Shown here: positions 1-5,315 of the stretch, in pieces
How the letters are laid out: each line of letters opens with the position of its first letter
Position numbering within the stretch: position 1 is the first letter of the stretch
Assembly (NCBI GenBank): GCA_024233215.1
Contig: JACKPW010000054.1
Coordinates: 1-15,892 of the forward strand
Source: Verrucomicrobiales bacterium
GTDB taxonomy: Bacteria; Verrucomicrobiota; Verrucomicrobiia; Limisphaerales; J093
Length of the DNA stretch: 15,892 bases
Direction of reading: 5' to 3'
The notes under the pieces: model-generated
What the model saw: the letters and a program-made list of their open reading frames with translations, nothing else
What the model was told of the DNA's origin: nothing
The model's database searches: none
Translations under genes and position numbers: made by a program

Positions 1-1
1 A

Positions 2-724
2 GCCCGCGTCAACACTCGCAGTTTCGAGTCGGCGCTCTCGGAGTTCATCCGGCTCAAGAAACTGACCCTGCGTGACGGGCTTCGGCAGCAGGCCGGGCTC
101 CTGGCGGATGAACTGATCCGGGACACGCCGCCCACAAAGGGGAAGGTCGGGGGCAAATCCTACGGCGCCCGGAAGGCGGGTGAAGCCCGGATGGGTCGGG
201 ATGTCCGCCGGTCGGCCCGACCGCTCATTCCCAGCCAGTGGCGCACGCCGCGGTTCGCCACCCTGATCCGGCGGAAGAAGTACGATGCGCTGGAAGCCGC
301 TTTCGCCAACTTCAGCGAGGACAAGATCCTGCAGTTCAGCTCGGACATTCACCAGCACGCCCGCGAGGACGGCCGGGTGAAGGCGCGGTTGGCGCAGGCC
401 ACGCCGGACTACCGGGAGGAAGCCGCCTACATCCGCAAGATGCGTTCCCGCGTCGGGTTGGCCAAGGGCGGCTGGGCGGCGTCCAGCCGTGCGTTGGGCC
501 GGCGCGTTCCCGCGTGGCTGGTGCCCCATCTCTGGGCTGGTGACTTCCAGGATCACACGGGTGACCGCAACCCGAGCGTGGTGCTGATCAACCGCAGCGC
601 GTGGGCCGGTGGTCGGCACGCTGACTTCATCGTCCGCAAGGCGCTCCGCCGGCGTGAGGGTCGATTGCTGCGCGCCCTCGAAGGTGCCCTGGCTGCCCAG
701 GCGAGAAAGGCCCGCCTGTCATGA
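2..724 (+). CDS. Tail-completion / HK97 gp10-like protein, 5'-partial
   Basis: The frame is open from the left edge to a TGA at 722-724, giving at least 240 residues; the true start lies outside the window. The protein is basic, with an N-terminal helical part containing LRDGLRQQAGLLADELIRD followed by a threonine/proline/lysine-rich stretch. This resembles the start of HK97 gp10-type tail-completion proteins, where a long helix precedes a 'P..TG.L' turn. The C-terminal half is rich in Arg and Trp. Its place directly before a tail-terminator-like gene, and well before the tail tube, fits a head-tail joining or tail-completion role in assembling virions. The last four bases overlap the next start (ATGA). 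Family assignment is by gene order and helix pattern, not by a diagnostic motif; a different minor virion protein is possible. Confidence 0.55.
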   Translation, partial: ARVNTRSFESALSEFIRLKKLTLRDGLRQQAGLLADELIRDTPPTKGKVGGKSYGARKAGEARMGRDVRRSARPLIPSQWRTPRFATLIRRKKYDALEAAFANFSEDKILQFSSDIHQHAREDGRVKARLAQATPDYREEAAYIRKMRSRVGLAKGGWAASSRALGRRVPAWLVPHLWAGDFQDHTGDRNPSVVLINRSAWAGGRHADFIVRKALRRREGRLLRALEGALAAQARKARLS

Positions 725-1173
725 ACCTGCGTGACGTTCAGACCAACGTGAAGACCCTGCTCCAGGCTCATCCCGGTCTGGCGCTGGCGCCCATCGTCCT
801 GGATGACGGCGCCGGTGAAGCCAACCCGCAGCGGACCGCCGCGTTGAAGTCGCTCGGGTTCTGCCTGCTGGTGTGGCGGGTCGAGGGCGGCGGGATGATC
901 GACGTGTCGCGCACGGGTGCGTTCGTCCAGGAACTGACGGTGTTCGTCTTCATCGAGGAAGCGGTTCCCGTCTGTCGGAAGGAAGGCGGTCTCAACCTCC
1001 GGCACGAGGATGCCACCGAATACGTGATGGCCGCGTTGTCCGGTGCCCGTGTCGGTCCCGACCGGTTCACCCTGGACAACCCGCCCTTCGACAACCTGGG
1101 CCGGATCAACGGCGTCAACCGGGTTCTCGTCAACGCACTCGCCCAACTCACCATTGCACCCTTGTCGTCATGA
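721..1173 (+). CDS. Tail terminator-like protein
   Basis: This 150-residue protein starts MNLRDVQTNVKTLL and has an alternating helix/strand pattern, including the strand-rich piece ELTVFVFIEEAVPVCR and the closing segment NRVLVNALAQLTI. Size, fold pattern and position match tail terminator / minor tail proteins of the lambda gpU class, which cap the tail tube and join it to the head. The ATG at 721 overlaps the upstream stop (ATGA), and its own stop overlaps the next start at 1170 in the same way, so translation is probably coupled across three genes. No signal peptide or membrane segment is present. The function is inferred from synteny; sequence alone would only support 'phage tail protein'. 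Confidence 0.55.
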   Translation: MNLRDVQTNVKTLLQAHPGLALAPIVLDDGAGEANPQRTAALKSLGFCLLVWRVEGGGMIDVSRTGAFVQELTVFVFIEEAVPVCRKEGGLNLRHEDATEYVMAALSGARVGPDRFTLDNPPFDNLGRINGVNRVLVNALAQLTIAPLSS

Positions 1174-1481
1174 AACCTGCCCGCATCCGACGCCTCACTT
1201 TCATCGCCCTCCTGCTGTGGTTCATCCACGGCGGCACGCTCATCGCTCTCGCCGTGGCTCCGGAGCTTGAGGTGGCTGCCCGCGCTGCTGATCTGGCGCG
1301 TGAGAAGGACATCGTGTGGTTGTCCCTCGTCACCGCCATCGCGGCGATCCTCTTCTCGGCCTGGTTGGTCCGCCAGTTGGTGGCCCAGCAGGCCCAGGTC
1401 GTGAAGGCCCTGCAGGACCTGCGGGGCGAACTCGGTTCCCGTCCCTGCATCTACCTCAAAGAACAACCCGACCACGAATGA
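1170..1481 (+). CDS. Small two-helix membrane protein, holin-like
   Basis: This is a 103-residue protein. The ATG at 1170 is chosen because it overlaps the upstream stop (ATGA 1170-1173); the frame is open further upstream but that part is antisense-like noise. Two hydrophobic segments are clear: about residues 9-29 (starts LTFIALLLWF) and 48-67 (IVWLSLVTAIAAILFSAWLV). A short charged loop lies between them and a charged, amphipathic C-terminal tail of about 35 residues follows. The Arg-rich N-terminus suggests both ends lie in the cytoplasm. Size and topology resemble class II holins, which permeabilise the inner membrane, but position inside the tail module is atypical for a lysis gene; superinfection exclusion or another membrane role is equally possible. 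It is paired with a lipoprotein gene starting at 1478. Confidence 0.5.
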   Translation: MKPARIRRLTFIALLLWFIHGGTLIALAVAPELEVAARAADLAREKDIVWLSLVTAIAAILFSAWLVRQLVAQQAQVVKALQDLRGELGSRPCIYLKEQPDHE

Positions 1482-1942
1482 ACATGAAACGCAACACCCT
1501 CATCCCGTCCCTCATCGCCACCGCCATCGTTGCGCTCAGCATCGGCTGCGCGTCCATGTCCACTGAGCAGAAGGAAGACAGCGCCGCTTCCCCGCCAACT
1601 TGGCCGCCTACACCGGCACCGCCCTCCACCTCGAGGACAACGAGTCGGATGCGCCGCATTTCGCGTGGCCGTTGCCGCCCTGGACAAGCTCGCCGCGGAT
1701 GGCACCTACACCCCGGCCGCACTGCCGCGGCGCTGGAGGACCTGCCTGTCACCACGCTTCAGGATGAAGGGAAGGCCTCCATCGTCATCATGGGGACCGT
1801 GCTGCTAGACGAGGTCGGCCGACGGTTCCTCGACCCGATGACGCCCGAGGCCGTGCAGAAGGTTGCCTGCGGCATCCGGGATGGCATCCAGACCGCCCTG
1901 GCCCGGTTTGACGCCGAGCAGGCCCGGAAGGCTGGGAACTGA
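1478..1942 (+). CDS. Lipoprotein-like gene with frame-scrambled middle
   Basis: Start ATG 1478 overlaps the upstream stop (ATGA); a second Met lies two codons on (1484). The N-terminus has Lys/Arg, a hydrophobic core and a lipobox-like ALSIGC (Cys about residue 24), so the product is probably an exported lipid-anchored protein. The frame stays open to 1942 (154 residues), but the middle third reads as Pro/Arg/Ser noise. Coherent protein can be followed across three frames: frame change near 1585 into RFPANLAAYTGTALHLEDNE, near 1662 into VAVAALDKLAADGTYTPAAL, and near 1724 back to AAALEDLPVTTLQDEGKASI, then on to the stop. Each change equals loss of one base, so the total is in frame. The repaired protein would have about 155 residues. 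Family not recognised; with the upstream membrane protein it could be a lysis or exclusion pair. Confidence 0.55.
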   Translation: MNMKRNTLIPSLIATAIVALSIGCASMSTEQKEDSAASPPTWPPTPAPPSTSRTTSRMRRISRGRCRPGQARRGWHLHPGRTAAALEDLPVTTLQDEGKASIVIMGTVLLDEVGRRFLDPMTPEAVQKVACGIRDGIQTALARFDAEQARKAGN

Positions 1943-1983
1943 CCCGACCCACCCACCCGATCACACGGAAAGCCGAAAGCTCC

Positions 1984-2151
1984 ATGAAAGTCCGACTCAA
2001 GAAGACCCATCTCGTCAACGGGCGCGAGTTCCCCAGCGGAACCGTCCTGCAGTTCAAAGACGCGACCGCGGAGGGCCTGATCGCCTCCAAGGTGGCTGAA
2101 CCGTTCGACCCGCCCAAGGAGCCCGCCAAGCCCGTCAACCCGAAGAAATGA
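1984..2151 (+). CDS. Small phage protein, 55 residues
   Basis: This short gene begins MKVRLKKTHLVNGREFPSG and ends in a Pro/Lys-rich tail (KEPAKPVNPKK). The pattern of a basic beta strand, 'G..F..GTVLQF', a 'TAEGLIASKVAEP' helix and a charged tail is common in small structural-region proteins of tailed phages, often near head-tail joining genes. Their function is generally unknown. It lies 41 bases after the lipoprotein gene and is followed by an inverted-repeat element that starts at its stop codon. There is a weak purine-rich GGAAAG about 11 bases before the ATG. The composition and the lack of any competing frame make it a credible gene despite its length. Confidence 0.7.
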   Translation: MKVRLKKTHLVNGREFPSGTVLQFKDATAEGLIASKVAEPFDPPKEPAKPVNPKK

Positions 2152-2152
2152 C

Positions 2153-2217
2153 CTCCCGCAGAGCCGCTGGGGCGCAGAGTTGAATCCCTTCTCCGCGTCT
2201 CGGCGCCTCTGCGCGAG
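2153..2217. repeat. Inverted-repeat (REP-like) element, copy 1
   Basis: Two 27-base arms, 2153-2179 and 2191-2217, pair as a long hairpin: 21 of 27 positions match exactly and three more can form G-U pairs, around an 11-base loop. The right arm contains GCGCCTCTGCGCGAG, shared with the copies before 7066 and 8875. The element begins one base past the stop of the 55-residue gene and lies 41 bases before the tail-tube start, in a pyrimidine-rich leader with no Shine-Dalgarno match. Repeats built on 'CTCTGCG' units are widespread between genes in Verrucomicrobiota and several other phyla; their role is unclear. A transcript hairpin could also slow or end transcription. Confidence 0.8.
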
Positions 2218-2258
2218 TCCCCATCTCCCATCTCCTATTTCCCAGACCCTACTCTGCC

Positions 2259-3005
2259 ATGCCCACTCCCATCACCATCGGCCACATCGAGGCCCACGAG
2301 AAGCTGACCGCCCGGCTGTTCTACCAACCCCACGGCGAGACCGGCTTCATCGATGCCGGCAATGTCGGCGACTACAAGTACGCGCCCGAGAAGTCCTACG
2401 TCGGACGGATGCGTTCCGAAGGCGGCGCGAAGTATCTGAGCGATGAACAGGCGGATACCATCAGCGACCGCTGGGAGTTCACGCTCGATGAACACGACGT
2501 TCTCAACCAGAAGCTGGTCTTCCTCGCCACCAAGGGCAGCGATGCCGTTCAGGCGGAGGTCGCGGCTCCCACGGGCACGGCCACCATCACCAGTGTCACG
2601 CCCGGCCGATCGTACTTCGTCGGCAAGGTCGGGTTGAACACGGTGGTGGCGAAGGTCGCCGCCGTCACGCTGGTCGAGGGGACGGATTACCTGATCGACA
2701 CGGCTGCCGGCATCCTGACCGTGATCGACGGCGGCGGGGTGAACCAGGACGACGACGTGGACCTGACGTTCGGGTGCGCGGCCGTGACGCACCAAGTCTT
2801 CACCGGCCAGGACAACCCGCTCTTCCGCGGCAGCCTGGTCATCCTGGAGATCAATCAGTTCTCCAAGGTGCCCCTGCGTGAGATCGCGTTCACGGGCGTG
2901 ATCTACCTGACGGCCTGGCCGGAACAATCCGGTGAGTTCGGCAAGTACACCGCGCGGGCCGTGCCCACCACCAAGCCCACCATCAAACGACGGAGCGCCG
3001 CGTGA
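2259..3005 (+). CDS. Major tail tube protein
   Basis: This 248-residue protein begins MPTPITIGHIEAHEKLTARL. It is rich in beta strands, acidic, and contains long Val/Thr/Ala/Gly stretches such as TATITSVTPGRSYFVGKVG and VVAKVAAVTLVEGTDYLIDT, as tail tube subunits do. It lies directly before the frameshifting tail-assembly chaperone and the tape measure, the conserved place for the tube gene in siphovirus genomes. The tube polymerises around the tape measure and becomes the conduit for DNA. The ATG at 2259 has no obvious Shine-Dalgarno sequence; an inverted repeat and a pyrimidine tract precede it. The stop overlaps the next start as GTGA (3002-3005). An extra immunoglobulin-like domain could be present in the second half but cannot be proved by eye. 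Confidence 0.75.
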   Translation: MPTPITIGHIEAHEKLTARLFYQPHGETGFIDAGNVGDYKYAPEKSYVGRMRSEGGAKYLSDEQADTISDRWEFTLDEHDVLNQKLVFLATKGSDAVQAEVAAPTGTATITSVTPGRSYFVGKVGLNTVVAKVAAVTLVEGTDYLIDTAAGILTVIDGGGVNQDDDVDLTFGCAAVTHQVFTGQDNPLFRGSLVILEINQFSKVPLREIAFTGVIYLTAWPEQSGEFGKYTARAVPTTKPTIKRRSAA

Positions 3006-3403
3006 GCACTGAACTGAACGTCCTGCGACCGCAGAAGGAGGTGCCGACCAGCCTCGGGCGGATCGAAGTCCACGAGATGGCCTGGCCGGATGCGCTCGCC
3101 TTCACGGGCAAGCTGGCTGACTTCCTCCCGGAGTTCATCCAACCCGACGGCAAGGTGGTCATCTCCGGGGAGAAAGTCGCCCGGGTCATCAGTGGCAGCG
3201 TGGAGTTGGCCGAGTTCCTGGTCCGCAAGAGTGTGGACAAGGAGGACGGCTGGTTCCGCAGTCTGCGACCGACCGACGGGTTGTCCCTCCTGGAAGCCGC
3301 GGTCGAACTCAACATCCACGAGGAACTGCTGGGAAAAGCGCAAGGGGTGCTCCAACGGGTCATGGCCCGGCTCGGGGCAGCGGCACCGGCTGGTTCAAGC
3401 TGA
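3002..3403 (+). CDS. Tail-assembly chaperone, short form (lambda G-like)
   Basis: This 133-residue acidic, helical protein begins at a GTG (3002) that overlaps the tail-tube stop. It contains LGRIEVHEMAWPDALAFTGK and a Leu-rich helix LLEAAVELNIHEELLGKAQG near the end. Size, position between tail tube and tape measure, and a -1 slippery heptamer at 3331-3337 identify it as the G-type tail-assembly chaperone. In lambda, G and the frameshifted GT bind the tape measure and tube subunits during assembly and are absent from the virion. Translation without slippage ends at TGA 3401-3403. The residues after the slip site (VLQRVMARLGAAAPAGSS) still read as plausible protein, so both products are probably made. 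Confidence 0.75.
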   Translation: MSTELNVLRPQKEVPTSLGRIEVHEMAWPDALAFTGKLADFLPEFIQPDGKVVISGEKVARVISGSVELAEFLVRKSVDKEDGWFRSLRPTDGLSLLEAAVELNIHEELLGKAQGVLQRVMARLGAAAPAGSS

Positions 3404-3525
3404 TCCAGTTCCTCATCTCATGCGGCCACAGCCGGCCGGACCTGATGACCGTCACGCTGCGGCAACTGTTCCGGTTCGCTGACGCCGCCATCGCCCACCA
3501 GGAACAACAGCACCGACCCCGATGA
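3002..3525 (+). CDS. Tail-assembly chaperone, long form by -1 frameshift (GT-like)
   Basis: After the heptamer G GGA AAA (3331-3337) a -1 shift continues reading at 3337 in a frame that stays open to TGA 3523-3525. This adds 62 residues to the first 112, giving about 174 in all. The extension contains GWFKLIQFLISCGHSRPDL and TLRQLFRFADAAIAHQEQQ, which look like genuine helical protein of the T type. No good independent start exists for this segment. In lambda the T domain recruits tube subunits while G coats the tape measure. The long form ends 11 bases from the stop of a convergent minus-strand gene. An alternative is that the frame change is an indel, but the textbook slippery site makes programmed shifting more likely. 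Confidence 0.7.
3331..3337 (+). promoter_or_regulatory. -1 ribosomal frameshift slippery heptamer
   Basis: The bases G GGA AAA sit exactly in phase with the chaperone reading frame (codons GGA at 3332 and AAA at 3335), the X XXY YYZ arrangement required for tandem slippage. Lambda G-T uses G GGA AAG. Downstream bases can pair: GGTGC at 3346-3350 with GCACC at 3383-3387, and inside that CGGG 3356-3359 with CCCG 3366-3369, which could act as a stimulatory hairpin starting 8 bases after the heptamer. The pairing was found by eye and has not been folded. Confidence 0.75.
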
Positions 3526-3536
3526 CCCCCTTGCCG

Positions 3537-4415
3537 CTACTCAATCAGCACCGCCCGGTAGAACCGCTTGGGCGACGTATAGCTGGCAGGGTCCACCCAG
3601 AAGAACGGCGACTCGGCAAGTACCACATCGGTCAGGCGGGTCCAGCCGTTGACCTGACCGGGGTCGGTCGTCATCTGGATTTCGTAGCGGGTGCCGATGG
3701 AACCTTCGAGCGTGAGCCCAGCGTACATGCCGATGGCAAGGACGCCGGGCTGGCTGATCTGCGGCAGCGTCGTCGAAAGCGACACGTCCTCGAAGGTGAT
3801 CGCGTAGCTGGAGGGGGTGGTGGAGGTAGTGGCATACCCGTTCGACACCCCCACGAGCACCGTGGGCTTCATGGGCACGTCATACCGGAACACCTCAATC
3901 CACTCTCGGGCGGCATAGTGAGCCGCGTAGAAGATGAACAGGTCGCCCCGTCGGACCAATCGCACCAGGTTCTCAAAGGGTGGAAACACCTCGTACTTGC
4001 CGGTTTGCCATGTGATGTTGCCCAAGTCCGCAAGCCGGTAACCGGCATGCCAGTGCAGGTAGTCATGCACCGGGTAGGTTTGCCCAGCCTGGCCCCTGAG
4101 CAGCACTGCCTTGGAATGGGGTTCAAGCGACTCCCGAACCATGATGCATCCCTGAAACACGTGGGTGGTCGAATTGTCCGTGATTCTGGTCGTCAGGTCG
4201 AAGTCCCCCGTCACTGGGCGGTAGGCGAACGCGCATTGATCCCGGTTCCCTCCCCAGCCCGACTTCGAGCTGAAGCCGGAGATCAGCACCGTCTGGTTGA
4301 TGACCTCCGTGGTCCCCGGATGCGTCACTTCCCCGATGATGGCGTCCTGCCATCCGGCCGCAGCAACCGACCCCGCCACCAGGAAACCTCCAAGCAGAAA
4401 ACCCATGTTCAGCAT
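3537..4415 (-). CDS. Secreted DUF1349/ConA-like lectin-type protein (moron)
   Basis: This 292-residue protein has a signal peptide (hydrophobic GFLLGGFLVAGSVAAA, likely cleavage before Gly21). It is followed by a beta-sandwich domain with features of the DUF1349/concanavalin A-like family: PVTGDFDLTTRI, a 'GCIMVRES' strand near residue 92, and LVRLVRRGDLFIFY then MKPTVLVGVSNG. These families bind glycans or surfaces; no catalytic residues can be assigned. The last 70 residues (starting GVLAIGMYAGLTLEGSIGT and ending RFYRAVLIE) form a module frequent at the C-terminus of secreted Verrucomicrobiota proteins. The gene lies opposite in strand between chaperone and tape measure, so it is not needed for the tail operon and looks like cargo. 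ATG 4415 is preferred; Met at 4408 is an alternative. No Shine-Dalgarno is visible. Confidence 0.7.
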   Translation of the reverse strand: MLNMGFLLGGFLVAGSVAAAGWQDAIIGEVTHPGTTEVINQTVLISGFSSKSGWGGNRDQCAFAYRPVTGDFDLTTRITDNSTTHVFQGCIMVRESLEPHSKAVLLRGQAGQTYPVHDYLHWHAGYRLADLGNITWQTGKYEVFPPFENLVRLVRRGDLFIFYAAHYAAREWIEVFRYDVPMKPTVLVGVSNGYATTSTTPSSYAITFEDVSLSTTLPQISQPGVLAIGMYAGLTLEGSIGTRYEIQMTTDPGQVNGWTRLTDVVLAESPFFWVDPASYTSPKRFYRAVLIE

Positions 4416-4421
4416 GCGTGG

Positions 4422-4450
4422 AGAATGAGCAGGGCTATTGGGCCTGTCAA
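4422..4450 (-). promoter_or_regulatory. Putative promoter of the minus-strand lectin gene
   Basis: On the minus strand a perfect TTGACA (4450-4445) is followed after 17 bases by CATTCT (4427-4422), a three-of-six match to TATAAT. A transcript starting about seven bases beyond the -10 would begin at or next to ATG 4415, giving a leaderless or nearly leaderless message. This agrees with the lack of a Shine-Dalgarno site. The -10 match is weak, so this is a candidate only. Confidence 0.4.
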
Positions 4451-4485
4451 TGGGCTACAGGTAGCAATTTGAAGGTCGAAAGTTC

Positions 4486-5310
4486 ATGGCCCACCCCAAG
4501 ATCGAGATTGAAGTCAGCGCCCGCGGTGTCCGCACCGTGCAGCAACGGCTTCAGGGTCTCCTGACCGGGGTGAAGTCGTGGGCGGTCGGGGTCGGGGGCG
4601 CCCTCGCCGCCGCCCTGGGAACCCGTGAGGTCCTCCGCCAGCTCGACGGGGCCGTTGATGCCATCGACAAGATCGGGGCCGATGCCCAGCGGGTCGGTGT
4701 TTTGCCCGAAACGCTCTCGACCCTTGGCCACGCCGCGGGCCTGAGCAAATCCAACTCGGAGGAACTCCAGAAGTCCCTGGAGAAGCTGGGGCGGTCGATT
4801 TCCGAAGCCGGTGACGGCGTGACCACCTACACGGACGCGTTCAGCAAGCTGGGCGTGGAGGTCCGCAATGCCGACGGCACGATGCGCTCGACCGGGGAGG
4901 TGTTCTTCGATCTGGCCGATGCGTTTCAGAAGCTCCCCGATGGCCCGCAGAAAACGGCGCTGGCGATGGACCTGTTGGGCAAATCGGGGGCGAAGCTCAT
5001 TCCGATGCTCAACCAGGGATCGGCGGCAATCCAGGAGATGCAGGAAGAGGCCCGTGCGTTCGGGCTGGAAGTCGATGGCAACGCGGCGAAGGCGGCCGGG
5101 GATTTCAACGACAACCTCGACCGGTTGAAGGCGGCGGCGAAGGGGTTGTGGCAGACCGTTGCCCAGGATCTCCTGCCTATATTGGTACAGCTCACCAAGC
5201 AGGTGGTTCAGTCGGTGAAGGAAGGGGGTGCGCTGCTGACCTTGGCCCACGGGATTGCCACGGTCCTGAAGACCATCATCCGGTTGAGCATCCAGACCTG
5301 GGAGGGTTGA
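4486..5310 (+). CDS. Tape measure protein, N-terminal part
   Basis: This 274-residue reading frame starts MAHPKIEIEVSARGVRTVQ at ATG 4486, nine bases after GAAGGT. It is helical and repetitive, with the sequence GVLPETLSTLGHAAGLSKSN and LSKLGRSISE-type segments common in lambda-like tape measure proteins, then hydrophobic LLPILVQLTKQVV near residue 240. The tape measure sets tail length and is ejected ahead of DNA. The frame closes at TGA 5308-5310, yet the sequence continues without a break in homology-like character in the -1 frame (LKLMAVGWEIVTDWLS). The joined protein would be about 808 residues. The gene follows the minus-strand lectin gene, not the chaperone directly, so its transcript must read through 960 bases of antisense cargo or start separately. 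Confidence 0.8.
   Translation: MAHPKIEIEVSARGVRTVQQRLQGLLTGVKSWAVGVGGALAAALGTREVLRQLDGAVDAIDKIGADAQRVGVLPETLSTLGHAAGLSKSNSEELQKSLEKLGRSISEAGDGVTTYTDAFSKLGVEVRNADGTMRSTGEVFFDLADAFQKLPDGPQKTALAMDLLGKSGAKLIPMLNQGSAAIQEMQEEARAFGLEVDGNAAKAAGDFNDNLDRLKAAAKGLWQTVAQDLLPILVQLTKQVVQSVKEGGALLTLAHGIATVLKTIIRLSIQTWEG
5301..5306 (+). promoter_or_regulatory. Shine-Dalgarno GGAGGG before internal tape measure start
   Basis: GGAGGG lies nine bases before ATG 5316 and overlaps the last codons of the N-terminal tape measure frame, whose stop is at 5308-5310. This is among the strongest Shine-Dalgarno matches noticed in the window. It makes independent or coupled initiation of the second tape measure frame possible, but the run also happens to be where the frame is lost. 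Confidence 0.45.
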
Positions 5311-5315
5311 AGCTG

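Noticed and set aside
2180..2446. Open frame running from repeat copy 1 into the tail-tube gene in another phase
   Set aside because: It does not end at the tail-tube start and its sequence is repeat DNA plus out-of-frame tube codons, so it is neither a bridging frame nor a gene.
3522..4472. Plus-strand open frame of 316 codons
   Set aside because: It is antisense to the secreted lectin gene, which has a signal peptide, recognisable domain pattern and conserved C-terminus; the plus-strand translation is Arg/His/Gly-rich with no domain sense.
4447..5250. Long minus-strand frame under the tape measure
   Set aside because: GC-rich codon shadow of the tape measure N-terminal part; composition is Arg/Gln/Leu-rich and lacks a plausible start context.
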